From Colwellia sp. 20A7 (lineage in GTDB: Bacteria; Pseudomonadota; Gammaproteobacteria; Enterobacterales; Alteromonadaceae): a DNA stretch of 64,000 nucleotides. Below, one piece after another: positions 24,317 to 33,652 of this stretch (the first letter of the stretch is position 1; the number at the start of each line of letters is the position of its first letter). Location: contig NZ_CP047130.1 in NCBI RefSeq assembly GCF_009832865.1, positions 2,418,001 through 2,482,000 of the forward strand. Reading direction: 5' to 3'. Both the position numbers and the translations under genes were made by a program. The notes under the pieces are model-generated. The model did no database searches, was not told the DNA's origin, and worked only from the letters and a program-made list of their open reading frames with translations.

Positions 24317-26674
24317 TTACTTAGCACTCAATTCGTTTGAATCACAAACATAACGCTTATGTGAAAGCTTCGATTTATTTATCAGTTGCATTAATATGGC
24401 GACCGTCATAAAGAATAAAGCAAAATATAAATAGCCCGCTATGCCTAAGCTAGTATTCGCCAATGGAATTATTTGTGTTGAGCCTTTTGGCATTAAGTTG
24501 TTTATCGCTTTGGATTTTAATGGTGCACCTTCTTTTCGTGTAATTTCCTCTTCAATAGCGATAAAGCTCGTATACGGTGAAAGTAAATGATGTTGTAACG
24601 CCAAATTGGTAATTTCAGACTTAACTATTTCTTTTTGCTCGATAGAACCTCGACGATGTAGGTCAATTAAATGGTCAATTTTTTCTTTAGCCCACCACTG
24701 TGCAACACCAATATTTACTTTATCAGCATCAAATGAACTTTCAGCTGAATTCGTGTTAATACTCTTATCTTTAACATTAGTGATATTTACTTTTTCTTGC
24801 CAAGTCATAGCCGCTAATTGACCCGATACGTTAATAGTTGACCCTACTTTTGAATTTCCTACCCTATCTTCTTTGTTTGATTGTTCGTTAGATTCATTTT
24901 TCAACCAGCGTGCACTGATCATCAAAGGCTGTCCTGAATATAAATCAGGAATATTTTTTGGAAAAGTTTCTACATCCGCCATTGGCCAACTTAACACAAC
25001 TTTTTGCATCAACGGTTTACTAATTTGATTAAATAATTCGGTCATTTCATGGCTTACTTCATTGATACTTCCAATATAACGATAGGTGCCGCGACCTATT
25101 TTCGCCGCTTGTGACATAAAATAACTATTAGGGGCTGAGCCGATACCAATAGTATGTAAACGTGAATTATCTAACTTACGTTCAATTAAATTAAATAATT
25201 CTGTTTCATTACCCACACTACCGTCAGTAATAAATACAACTTGTTTATATATATGATCATTATTTTCTGCTGTTAAGGCTTGTTCAATGGCCGGATACAT
25301 ATTAGTACCACCGCCCGCTTCTAGCTGTGATAGCCAATATTTAGCTTGTGCTATATTATCTACATTCGCAAGCTTACTTACCTTGAATAAACGCTGTGTG
25401 CTATCTTCAAAAGAAATGATGTTAAAGGTGTCGTTTGAGTTTAATAAATCCAGTGCCGTAATCAAAGATTGCTTTGCTTGTCTAATTGCCACGCCGCCCA
25501 TAGAGCCAGAAGTATCTATTATATAAATAACATCTTTATCAATTGCTTGTGCATAGTCATTACTAGGAGGCATTAGCATTAATAAACCATATTCATATTT
25601 ATTATTGCTAACATCTGTTTCTGATTGTATGAAGAAAGCGGCTTTCGGTACATTATCCTGTTCAAGCTGCCATTCTAAAACAAAGTCTTGATCAAGCTTG
25701 GTGTTTTTATCTGCAAGAGATATTAACAACTTGTCATTTAATGGCGTTTTCGATATTTGATGGTATAAACTAGTAACATTCGTTAGTGGTAAACCGCCAT
25801 TTAAATCAACAGATAAAGTGACAGTTTGGTTTTTGCTATTATTATCAGCCGTATCTTCTCTTGTTTGGATAGGCGTAATTTCACTGGCATCGTCAACTCT
25901 ATCGTTATTCATTGCCCAGCCATGTGAATTAATGCGGGTGGTGTTTATTACTTTCAATTCATCGTTGGTATTACTCGCATGTATTAGAGTTTTACGATTA
26001 ACTGCGTGCGCTGAAGGGATAAAACGAGGCGTTAAGGTTAGCGGGATCCTTAATGAAAAGGTCTCATTATTTAATTTTATTGATTGAAAATAGTGTAAAT
26101 TTATTTTTATCGATTCCCCTGGCGCTATATTGGCCACTTTTGTGGTAAATAAGTTTGGCCGCTGCTGTGACACTAACCCTACTCTTTTACCTGCTGTTTT
26201 CGCTTTTATATAAAGCTTTTGAGCTTGTTTTTTTTCTTTAATTTTCCCTACTATGCGTCTTTCACCTATTTCCATGATCATTGAAGAAACAGATGCATCA
26301 TCAACCAATGGAAAAACATAAACAGCTTCAACAAAATCATTACTTGAGTTTTTAAAGGTCTGAGTAAAGTTTACCTTTGCCAGTAAACCGTTAATAGTTA
26401 CCTGGTAATCACTTTTTTGAATTAATGCTGAGGCGTATTTTTCATTATTTTTAAAATATAAAGTACCTGAGCTAATCGATTGATAGGGAATATTATCCAT
26501 TGATAATTCATTCGCACTTACTTTTGTGAGCACTAGCAAATAACTAAAGCTCATTATGGTAAGCAGGATAGGAGAAAATACAATACTAAGTAGTGAAATA
26601 CGTAAGGTATAAGGTATTAAGGTGTTATGGGATGACGTTGAAATGGTCTTGTTAATAATCGTGCTTTTTTTCAT
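24317..26674 (-). CDS. Marine proteobacterial sortase target protein (VIT and vWA domains)
   Basis: A 785-residue exported protein. After an N-terminal membrane/signal segment near residues 26-50, a VIT domain follows (VNFTQTFKNSSNDFVEAVYV and later VGKIKEKKQAQKLY). The central vWA domain has the metal site DTSGSMGG with VVFITDGSVGNE. A C-terminal hydrophobic segment (GIAGYLYFALFFMTVAILMQ) and basic tail KSKLSHKR form the sorting anchor. No canonical LPxTG stands before the anchor; the region reads MPKGSTQIIPLANTSLG, so the sorting motif is degenerate or different. It is presumably displayed on the cell envelope by the adjacent sortase. Confidence 0.9.
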   Translation of the reverse strand: MKKSTIINKTISTSSHNTLIPYTLRISLLSIVFSPILLTIMSFSYLLVLTKVSANELSMDNIPYQSISSGTLYFKNNEKYASALIQKSDYQVTINGLLAKVNFTQTFKNSSNDFVEAVYVFPLVDDASVSSMIMEIGERRIVGKIKEKKQAQKLYIKAKTAGKRVGLVSQQRPNLFTTKVANIAPGESIKINLHYFQSIKLNNETFSLRIPLTLTPRFIPSAHAVNRKTLIHASNTNDELKVINTTRINSHGWAMNNDRVDDASEITPIQTREDTADNNSKNQTVTLSVDLNGGLPLTNVTSLYHQISKTPLNDKLLISLADKNTKLDQDFVLEWQLEQDNVPKAAFFIQSETDVSNNKYEYGLLMLMPPSNDYAQAIDKDVIYIIDTSGSMGGVAIRQAKQSLITALDLLNSNDTFNIISFEDSTQRLFKVSKLANVDNIAQAKYWLSQLEAGGGTNMYPAIEQALTAENNDHIYKQVVFITDGSVGNETELFNLIERKLDNSRLHTIGIGSAPNSYFMSQAAKIGRGTYRYIGSINEVSHEMTELFNQISKPLMQKVVLSWPMADVETFPKNIPDLYSGQPLMISARWLKNESNEQSNKEDRVGNSKVGSTINVSGQLAAMTWQEKVNITNVKDKSINTNSAESSFDADKVNIGVAQWWAKEKIDHLIDLHRRGSIEQKEIVKSEITNLALQHHLLSPYTSFIAIEEEITRKEGAPLKSKAINNLMPKGSTQIIPLANTSLGIAGYLYFALFFMTVAILMQLINKSKLSHKRYVCDSNELSAK

Positions 26675-26848
26675 AATAAAACTCTACAGAAAATAAAGTT
26701 TTATGATGACGTGACATTGTGTTTTTACTGGGTAGGAATTATGGCTAACTTATGGCAAATTATGATAAATTCGCCATAAAGTTTAATTTACCTGTACTTT
26801 GCTTGAAGCAAATTAGTAACAAGCCAATTTAGTACTAAGAGAATAATA

Positions 26849-27109
26849 TTAGCTTAGCAGAGAATGACCTTCAGGTAATTGCTTGGCAATCCATAATGCT
26901 AATTTATGCTTCATGTTAGGTTGATCTTCACTGTCAACTGCAAGTGGCTGAATTAAGTTATCATTTACTAATAAACGATATAAACTTTCTATTTTATCTT
27001 TAGATGAATTGGTCGCAGCAAAGCTTTTATATCCTCGATTAACTGCGTATTTTTCACCAATAACAAGTGCTTTTTTTAATAATTCAGCTTCATTCTTTAA
27101 TTTTTTCAT
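26849..27109 (-). CDS. DUF5062 family protein
   Basis: An 86-residue cytosolic protein. It begins MKKLKNEAELLKKALVIGEK, then YAVNRGYKSFAATNSSKDKIESLYRLLV in two parts, and ends KLALWIAKQLPEGHSLL. Length and all segments match the small DUF5062 family of Vibrio and relatives as I remember it; function is unknown. It has no close operon partner: a 111-bp gap separates it from the outer-membrane gene on the same strand. Confidence 0.82.
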   Translation of the reverse strand: MKKLKNEAELLKKALVIGEKYAVNRGYKSFAATNSSKDKIESLYRLLVNDNLIQPLAVDSEDQPNMKHKLALWIAKQLPEGHSLLS

Positions 27110-27220
27110 TTTACTCGATTCTTAAATAAAAACTTTGCTTAAAGATGCTTCAAATAAAGAAGTAAGTCAATTATCTATTACAATTTATAGCGTATTTAGC
27201 TACTATTTCGTTAAGGTCGG

Positions 27221-27943
27221 TTAAAACTCATACTCTACCGCGACCCGTAACACATGCCCTTTGCTTCTACTGTCCATTCCTGTGATAAAACCTACTTCCC
27301 ATTTTAGCTGCTTTTGTGCATTAAAACGTTGTAATCCCATAAAAGCAGGGCCAATTCCTAAATAATCTTCGCCTAAATAGACCTCGATTGCCGGTTGGAA
27401 TTGTTCAATATAACGATAACGGTACTTAAGGCGAAACTCAGTTTCAAGTTCACTTTTCAGCGTTTTTCCCCACTCGTAAATCATAAAAGCATTTAGCGTC
27501 AGACTTGTGCGACCAAACTCTTTTTCAACTAGGATACCCGAAGTAACTTCCCAGTTTTTTTGCTCCGTTTCTTTTTCAATCTCAAACAACAAGCCCCAAT
27601 CAGCCCAATATTCTCCTTGCTCAGTTAACATCCAACGCGCTTCAAGTTCATAAGACACTATATCAAAGTCGTTGTTACTATCTCGCTCGCCAACAAGGTA
27701 AAACTCTAGCATAAGATTTTCATTCACTGATTGACCGTAAGCTAGGCGCTGAGCCAATTTATTATTATTACTTTCTCTATGTGAGAATAAGCGCCACTCA
27801 ACTTCTCTCTCGTTCGGTAGCACATAAGGATGGTAAACTTTATCAACGACAACTCCGTCTGCATAAACGATAGAAGACATAACTAAAGAGATACTCAAGA
27901 ATATCGGAGTCCAATAGCGATTGATTAATGACATGCTTATCAT
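27221..27943 (-). CDS. Putative outer-membrane beta-barrel protein, last gene of metal/redox operon
   Basis: A 240-residue protein with an N-terminal signal peptide (IFLSISLVMSSIVYA) and alternating aromatic beta strands ending in the classical outer-membrane signature RVAVEYEF. No specific family is recognised. The start overlaps the FTR1-like gene by four bases (ATGA), so it is translationally coupled. Context suggests it works with the cupredoxin and FTR1-like proteins in an envelope metal system. It may sense or pass substrate at the outer membrane; that is inference. Confidence 0.65.
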   Translation of the reverse strand: MISMSLINRYWTPIFLSISLVMSSIVYADGVVVDKVYHPYVLPNEREVEWRLFSHRESNNNKLAQRLAYGQSVNENLMLEFYLVGERDSNNDFDIVSYELEARWMLTEQGEYWADWGLLFEIEKETEQKNWEVTSGILVEKEFGRTSLTLNAFMIYEWGKTLKSELETEFRLKYRYRYIEQFQPAIEVYLGEDYLGIGPAFMGLQRFNAQKQLKWEVGFITGMDSRSKGHVLRVAVEYEF

Positions 27944-28728
27944 GATTTTTTACCATAAAAAGATAATGAAATGTAAGGTAATTTGAGCAGCATTACCGGA
28001 AGAATTAAAGCCGCAGCATAAGAAACTAATTGTAATAGTGATGGTGTTGTTTCATAGCCAAATAAAACAGTTAATAACTGCCCTAGCCCCGAATCTTCAG
28101 CAATGATCTCGCCACTATCCCAAATAGATTGGCTACTTGAGAAGATATCAACTTGTTGCAAAAACATTATTGCCTGCATTAATTGCCCTAATCCAAAAAA
28201 CAATAAAAAATAACAAGAGCTTTGGTTATATATTCTTTTGTCCAGATACCTTAATAAGAAATAGAATAATATTGATATGCTTAAGCAAATCCCGCCACCT
28301 AGTGTTATTCCGATCAGCACCGTTTCGTCTTGTTGTGCTTGTGTCCAATAAGACACTAAATAAATAATAAAATGGGCGCCATTGAAAACGCTAATAATAA
28401 AAAATATCAATATCGCTAAGTATTTTTTAACACTAGTGTAGTCATTTTTATGACTTAAAATAAAGAGGCACACTGTAGATAAATAAACAATAATAGCACC
28501 GAATGATAAAAACAATTCAGTTCCTTTGCCATCAAGTATTAGCGATAAATTTTCTAAATGACTACTCAAAATAAAAGACGTTATTACGGTTACAATAACG
28601 CCGAACGAAAGCTGCTTAACTTTGACGATATCAAGATAATTTATCGCAAAATACCTTATTAATAATGAGGTAATAATGAACACAGGTAGCGCATTATTTA
28701 AAAACAAAAGTACGGTATTAATTAGCAT
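27940..28728 (-). CDS. FTR1-like integral membrane protein without REXXE motifs
   Basis: A 262-residue protein with seven predicted membrane spans. The C-terminal region IWDSGEIIAEDSGLGQLLTV, followed by LFGYETTPSLLQLVSYAAAL, matches the end of FTR1/EfeU iron permeases (WD-S...LG-LL...GY...P). The iron-binding REXXE motifs expected in helices 1 and 4 are missing: these positions read LLFLNNALPVF and FNGAHFIIYL. It may move another ion or electron-linked substrate, or be a regulator. It overlaps both neighbours (cupredoxin gene by 11 bp, outer-membrane gene by 4 bp), so it is part of one coupled unit. Confidence 0.7.
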   Translation of the reverse strand: MLINTVLLFLNNALPVFIITSLLIRYFAINYLDIVKVKQLSFGVIVTVITSFILSSHLENLSLILDGKGTELFLSFGAIIVYLSTVCLFILSHKNDYTSVKKYLAILIFFIISVFNGAHFIIYLVSYWTQAQQDETVLIGITLGGGICLSISILFYFLLRYLDKRIYNQSSCYFLLFFGLGQLMQAIMFLQQVDIFSSSQSIWDSGEIIAEDSGLGQLLTVLFGYETTPSLLQLVSYAAALILPVMLLKLPYISLSFYGKKS

Positions 28729-29110
28729 CTTGTTTTCCTTTTTCTAGCTCTTGCAGGCTACTTTCTACAACAATGACCTTTCCTCGGGCACTGTGAGGAT
28801 GATACTCACCAAAAAAGCTATATTCGCCAACAGGAAGCGGTCCAATAAAAATGCTTGCTTGTTTATTGGGAAAAATAACCTTTTCACGATTAAGATCGAA
28901 GCTGTCAAACTCTTCAATATTTTCGTCATGATTGTCTATAACCAGTTTAATTTTTTTATTCGCCGGAATAATTATAACTGCTGGATAAAACAAATGGTTT
29001 TTTATCCTGATATGATACTCAGTCTTTTGCGCTTGTACGTGTAAAGTAAGGAACAGTAAAAAGCTACTGCAAACAATACGTAAATAACGAATTAATTGAA
29101 TGTTATCCAT
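28718..29110 (-). CDS. Periplasmic cupredoxin-like protein
   Basis: A 130-residue exported protein: signal peptide (VCSSFLLFLTLHVQA), then a single cupredoxin-type beta domain. FYPAVIIIPANKKIKLVIDN and EEFDSFDLNREKVIFPN are typical of EfeO/cupredoxin_1 domains accompanying FTR1-type permeases. The final GEYSFFGEYHPHSARGKVIV holds His residues where a metal could bind, but no classical Cys ligand. It is likely a periplasmic metal-binding partner of the FTR1-like protein. It overlaps the histidine kinase gene by 8 bp and the FTR1-like gene by 11 bp. Confidence 0.78.
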   Translation of the reverse strand: MDNIQLIRYLRIVCSSFLLFLTLHVQAQKTEYHIRIKNHLFYPAVIIIPANKKIKLVIDNHDENIEEFDSFDLNREKVIFPNKQASIFIGPLPVGEYSFFGEYHPHSARGKVIVVESSLQELEKGKQDAN

Positions 29111-30542
29111 GAGTGTCTATTTCTTCGTTCACAGCCGCGGGAAATATTACTTCAACTTTGAGCCCGTTTAATAATGTAGAACGTGATAACTGTATTTTAG
29201 CGCCATGTAAATCAGCAATATGTTTAACGATTGCTAAACCCAAACCACAACCAAAAATGTCTGAATTATGTTGATCTCCGCCAACGCGATAAAAACGATC
29301 AAACACACGCTGATATTCTGTTTCATCGATTCCTTGGCCAGAATCTTCAACACAAACCGTTATCGTTTCGTTTCTACCTTGCTTTACGCTAATAAGAATT
29401 TCGCCTTCTATCGGCGTGTATTTATTCGCATTAGAAATTAAGTTAGTGGCAAGTAAATGAACTGAAAATTCATGAGCAGATAAGAATATATCATCACTTT
29501 CTAACGTGATTACTTGGTCTTTATTTAAAATATCGTTATACAGCTCTGCTATCACTTGTTTAAGTAGCACGTTAATATTAAAAGCACTGCTTACGTTACT
29601 TATTTGTGCCGGATTAGTTCGATTTAAGTTTAATATTTGATCTATAACATGCCCCATTCTATCCACACTATTATTTAACGCGTGTATGGAGCTAAAATTT
29701 TCAATATCAGTAGATGTTAAATTTTTATTGTCATTGTTTCTTGAACGTTCAACTAAATCTTGAATTAGGTTATAAGTATCTATTTTCAAAACACTTAACG
29801 GAGTTTTTAATTCATGTGCTGCATCTGAAGCAAAATGTCTTTCGCGTTGAAAAGCAGCATCAAGTCGAGCAAACAATTCATTTAATGTTGCTACAATATC
29901 CGCTAATTCATTATTATCTACTTGAATATTTAATGCGGTAAAATCATTACTTTTTCTTTTACTCAGTTCAAAACTTAGCTTATGTAATGGCTTTAACCCC
30001 TGAGTGATAATAATAAAAATCAATACTGACAGTACGGCTATAGCAACTATCATGGGTGTTACTGCGGCTAAAATTAATGTTTGGGTTAAAGAGAATTGTG
30101 CTTTAAGTGGCTGTGCAACAATAACAACCATTTCATCATTATGTATAGAAACTTGTTGCGATAACAAGACTGCACGCCATCGTTGATCTAAGAAATTAAC
30201 CTCAAAAAACTCAACGTTTTTTTGCGATCCTAACTGAATATTAGAAATTTGATGATCGGGTGCGTTATTACTTTTCAAGATTAATGCCTTGTTTTTCCAT
30301 ACCTGAAAAGCAAAAGCACTTTGCTGCACAACGTGTAATGTTTGGTTTATAGTAGCATCAGAAAGAGTTGCCCCTGACACACTATTAATTACCGCTAATG
30401 TTTGGGCGAGACTTAATAGTTGTTGATCAAATCCTCGCTCAGCTTGAGACATGCTCTGTTTGTAGCCTTGGATAGCAGCGATAAATGTTATTAATGTTAA
30501 GACTGAGAAAAGTGTTAAAACCAAATAACGACGAATGCTCAT
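29103..30542 (-). CDS. Two-component sensor histidine kinase
   Basis: A 479-residue membrane kinase. TM1 is near residues 6-26, then a periplasmic sensor of about 130 residues, TM2 near 156-180 and a HAMP-like linker. The H box is FASDAAHELKTPLS with phospho-His243. The ATPase domain shows NLISNANKYTP (N box), VEDSGQGID, FDRFYRV and GCGLGLAIVKHIADLHG. It resembles QseC/PmrB-type kinases. It sits two bases after the response regulator gene and overlaps the cupredoxin gene. The signal is unknown; a metal or redox cue is inferred from the operon. Confidence 0.92.
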   Translation of the reverse strand: MSIRRYLVLTLFSVLTLITFIAAIQGYKQSMSQAERGFDQQLLSLAQTLAVINSVSGATLSDATINQTLHVVQQSAFAFQVWKNKALILKSNNAPDHQISNIQLGSQKNVEFFEVNFLDQRWRAVLLSQQVSIHNDEMVVIVAQPLKAQFSLTQTLILAAVTPMIVAIAVLSVLIFIIITQGLKPLHKLSFELSKRKSNDFTALNIQVDNNELADIVATLNELFARLDAAFQRERHFASDAAHELKTPLSVLKIDTYNLIQDLVERSRNNDNKNLTSTDIENFSSIHALNNSVDRMGHVIDQILNLNRTNPAQISNVSSAFNINVLLKQVIAELYNDILNKDQVITLESDDIFLSAHEFSVHLLATNLISNANKYTPIEGEILISVKQGRNETITVCVEDSGQGIDETEYQRVFDRFYRVGGDQHNSDIFGCGLGLAIVKHIADLHGAKIQLSRSTLLNGLKVEVIFPAAVNEEIDTHG

Positions 30543-30544
30543 AA

Positions 30545-31225
30545 TTACCCTTTGGTATTTATTATGTAACCAACACCACGAACATTTTTAATAAATTTCT
30601 CTGGTAAGTATTTTCTTAGCTTATGAATATGTACCTCTACAGCATTGCTGAGTACTTCTTCTCCCCAATGATATAATTTGGATTCAATCTTTTCTCGAGA
30701 TAATATTCTTCCCGCATTTTCCATAAGCGCTTTTAGTACCATGTACTCTTTTTTAGAAAATGTTATCTCGTGCTCTTTACCTGTAACTTGGTCACAAACA
30801 AATACTTTATGGGCGTGGGTGTCTAGCTTAACGTTGTTTATACAAACAAAGGCTGAGTTAGCAGTGCCTAATCGTCGCTCTATTACCCGCAAACGTGCCA
30901 TTAATTCCTTGATTTCAAAAGGTTTAGATAAATAATCATCAGCGCCATAGTCTAAGCCTTTTACTTTACTTTCAATAGAGTCACGGGCAGTTAAAATAAT
31001 AACCGGTAATGCTGATTTTTTGTCACGTAAATTTTTTAATATTTCAAGACCATCAATATCAGGCAGTCCTAAATCTAAAATCATCATATCTTGATCGGCA
31101 GTGGTTAAGGCATTTAAGGCTAGCTTTCCTTGGTTCACATGATTAACGACAAAACCTTCTGTTTGTAGCGACTTTTGAAGTGCTGTGGCAAGCGGAATAT
31201 CATCTTCAACTAATAATATACGCAT
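30545..31225 (-). CDS. OmpR/PhoB-family response regulator
   Basis: A 226-residue regulator. The receiver domain has VEDD at residues 7-10, phospho-acceptor Asp51 in MILDLGLPDIDG, Thr79 in ILTARDS and Lys101 in LSKPFEIKELMAR. The C-terminal winged helix reads EITFSKKEYMVLKALMENAG and VEVHIHKLRKYLP. The QseB/PmrA subgroup is the closest by appearance. It is one base downstream of apbE and two bases upstream of the kinase gene, so it is in the operon it probably controls. No target repeats could be confirmed upstream of tlpA. Confidence 0.93.
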   Translation of the reverse strand: MRILLVEDDIPLATALQKSLQTEGFVVNHVNQGKLALNALTTADQDMMILDLGLPDIDGLEILKNLRDKKSALPVIILTARDSIESKVKGLDYGADDYLSKPFEIKELMARLRVIERRLGTANSAFVCINNVKLDTHAHKVFVCDQVTGKEHEITFSKKEYMVLKALMENAGRILSREKIESKLYHWGEEVLSNAVEVHIHKLRKYLPEKFIKNVRGVGYIINTKG

Positions 31226-31226
31226 A

Positions 31227-32195
31227 TTATCTCCTTGACCAAAATTTGATTTCTTGTTCTGTTAAAAAATGCTCAGCATTACTGCCTTGCAATAAAGCTA
31301 ACGTTGCTAATATTCCTGCTTGAATACATTGTGGAGCAACGACCGTAATTGAACGAGGAGCTTTATCAATTGGCCAACCTGTTTTAGCATTTAAAATATG
31401 ACCATAACGAATACCATCTTTTATTAAAAACCGTTTGGCATCACCACTGGTTGCAAGTGCACCAGATTTTAGGGCAACAATCATGTCTGCATTATTATTT
31501 ACGTCGGGATTTACATCGGAATTTAAGTCAGAATTTACGTCGGTATTCACTTGGCTATCAACGTCGGGATTTTCGATTGCAACTTGCCATGTTTGATTAT
31601 TGTGGCGAGGGCCTGAAACGGCAAGATCACCGCCTAAATTAACTAATACAGGCTGGTCTGTTAATTGTTTTGCTAAAATAATACTTCTGTCAACGGCATA
31701 TTCTTTTCCTATTCCGCCAAAATCAATTTCCATTCCGTTAAGAAGCGTAATTGTTTGCTGATCAAAGTGTATTTTATACCAGCCTACCTGTAATAAGCTT
31801 TTAGATACTTTAGCCGATGAAGGAAAGGTTGAGTGTTGGTTATTACTACCTTGAAAAGACCAAGCCTTTCTTAAAACCCCTGAGCTGATATCAAACAAAC
31901 CTTCACTTAATTGATAACAATGGTCAGCAAACGTTAATAGCTGGAATGTTTCTTCATCAATAGCTACAGCCTGCCCTGCATTATTATTAATTAAACTACA
32001 AAGACTATGTTGATTATAACGGCTAAATTTATCTTCGATGCGCCAGACTTCTTTGGTAATTATATTACCCAGCTTTAGCGCTAATGTTTTATCGTTTGTT
32101 TGGACAATAACTTCACAAGGACTAGCCATAGCATTGAATTGAACGCTATAGCTGTCTTTGTTTGTTATTAAGTTAATGGCTCTGTTGTTAGTCAA
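31227..32195 (-). CDS. apbE: FAD:protein FMN transferase (ApbE family)
   Basis: A 322-residue ApbE-like protein. These Mg-dependent enzymes transfer FMN from FAD to a Thr/Ser in target proteins. Motifs: MASPCEVIV at the start, EDKFSRYNQHSLCSLIN, EGLFDISSGVLRKAW, DFGGIGKEYAVDR, LVNLGGDLAVSG, then ATSGDAKRF and HILNAKTGWP. No signal peptide or lipobox is seen, so it is predicted cytosolic. An unusual Asp-Val-Asn-rich insertion (repeats of DVN/DLN, residues about 219-244) breaks the core after AIENPD. Its direct neighbour DUF3570 protein carries a TGAS motif. Confidence 0.9.
   Translation of the reverse strand: MTNNRAINLITNKDSYSVQFNAMASPCEVIVQTNDKTLALKLGNIITKEVWRIEDKFSRYNQHSLCSLINNNAGQAVAIDEETFQLLTFADHCYQLSEGLFDISSGVLRKAWSFQGSNNQHSTFPSSAKVSKSLLQVGWYKIHFDQQTITLLNGMEIDFGGIGKEYAVDRSIILAKQLTDQPVLVNLGGDLAVSGPRHNNQTWQVAIENPDVDSQVNTDVNSDLNSDVNPDVNNNADMIVALKSGALATSGDAKRFLIKDGIRYGHILNAKTGWPIDKAPRSITVVAPQCIQAGILATLALLQGSNAEHFLTEQEIKFWSRR
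31496..31572 (-). repeat. 12-bp-period tandem repeat inside apbE
   Basis: Recurring units such as TTTACGTCGGGA, TTTACATCGGAA and TTTAAGTCAGAA encode the DVN-rich insertion of the ApbE protein. The unit is a multiple of three, so changes in copy number keep the frame. Confidence 0.75.
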
Positions 32196-32235
32196 AAAAT
32201 TCTCTATTTAAAACACTTGATTTAGTACTCTTTAT

Positions 32236-33555
32236 TTAAAAAGAGTACGTTACCTGTGCAATAACAGCATCCACACTAGGGTAAAGATCAACACTTTTTA
32301 ACACGCCAATCTCTTCAACCCCTGCATCGGTAGGTTTTTGACTATAATACTCAATTCTAAAAGATAATTCATGCCCATTGTTGACCAACATGCCATATTT
32401 TAAACCAATGGTATAAGCGGTCATTTCACCTATTCGATAATCAGCACTGGCAAAAGCAGGCATGGCCTCATTGTCGACTAAAAATGGTTGGTAAAAATCA
32501 GCCGCACTTTGTTGATAGAATCTAAAATGTGGTTGTAAATAACTTTCCTTACCGAAGCTATCACCCAAGGGAATCCTAAAACGTGAATCAATAGTATGAG
32601 ATTTTATTTTCCAGTCATCCCACATGTATCGGTAAGACACATCTAAAACCGTTGTATCAAAATGATATAAAGATTGAGCAAACACACTTTGTTTGACACG
32701 AGAATCAGGACGCGATTCGTAAAGGTAATCTTGAGCTTCGCCATTATTATTGACAACAGACAACACTTTAAAAGGGTCAGTTAAATAGCCATCAACGGTT
32801 GAATAAGAATAATTAAATTGCATTAACATTCTGCGATTAATGACTTGAGTAAATCCAAGTAAAATATCGACCGTTGTTTTATCATCATCGCTACCAATGC
32901 GAGTAGTTTGAAAATCATCATCCCAATTAGACGCATCACTATCACCCACTAGCATAGAAGAAAAAGCTTTAGGAAGCCCGCCTTCTGGTGAAAATGTATC
33001 TTGAAAGTAGCTAAAACCTGCCGAAAAAGTTGAATTTTTACGATCAAAGTCGATAGCTATATTACCGTTAATACCTAATGATAAATAATCATATTCTTTA
33101 GAAAGATGTAATCCACCACTTACCGTATAATCAGGCGCTATAGGTTGCGTCCATTGTGCGTTTAATTGAACACGCGTATCTTTAAACGTATCATCAAGCG
33201 GGGTTTCTCCTGCCGTGATTTGATATTGTCCATTACCTGACGGTCGAGTAAATGTTTGCACTGTAGGTTGTGCTACAGCACCATTAGCAGAAGCACCCGT
33301 TAAGGTATCTATCGTTAATTTAAGATTTAATACTTCTTCTGTATCAAATGTTTTTTGTGCATTAAAAATCGCCTCTCCTGCGCTGACCCTATCGGTTTCA
33401 CTATAGAATAAAACGGCAGTATCAAACTTCCATTCGTCTGGCTCTGCCTCAAATGTATTTGATTCAGCATGGGCTAAACTATTTGTTCCCAGTAACGTTG
33501 CAGCAGCAATAGTTAACACAGCTTTAATGTTTGATTTTTCGGTTATTTTTTTCAT
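32236..33555 (-). CDS. DUF3570 family outer-membrane beta-barrel protein with ApbE-type TGAS motif
   Basis: A 439-residue protein. The signal peptide ends at LAHA (residue 30) and the rest has alternating beta strands with the terminal signature VIAQVTYSF of outer-membrane proteins. Near the start of the mature part, LTIDTLTGASANG (residues 81-92) contains D-x-x-T-G-A-S, matching the Dxx(S/T)GA(S/T) signature of ApbE-flavinylated proteins; Ser89 would be the modified residue. DUF3570 function is unknown. It lies 40 bp upstream of apbE and 97 bp downstream of the DUF4266 gene. Flavinylation is inference from motif and neighbourhood. Confidence 0.82.
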   Translation of the reverse strand: MKKITEKSNIKAVLTIAAATLLGTNSLAHAESNTFEAEPDEWKFDTAVLFYSETDRVSAGEAIFNAQKTFDTEEVLNLKLTIDTLTGASANGAVAQPTVQTFTRPSGNGQYQITAGETPLDDTFKDTRVQLNAQWTQPIAPDYTVSGGLHLSKEYDYLSLGINGNIAIDFDRKNSTFSAGFSYFQDTFSPEGGLPKAFSSMLVGDSDASNWDDDFQTTRIGSDDDKTTVDILLGFTQVINRRMLMQFNYSYSTVDGYLTDPFKVLSVVNNNGEAQDYLYESRPDSRVKQSVFAQSLYHFDTTVLDVSYRYMWDDWKIKSHTIDSRFRIPLGDSFGKESYLQPHFRFYQQSAADFYQPFLVDNEAMPAFASADYRIGEMTAYTIGLKYGMLVNNGHELSFRIEYYSQKPTDAGVEEIGVLKSVDLYPSVDAVIAQVTYSF

Positions 33556-33652
33556 AATTTTTCTTCAGATGCAACTACAGACTATTGATTTTATTAAACT
33601 CACATAAAATTCACGATTTTGTATACTAGTAAGACAAAATAATTATCTAAAA

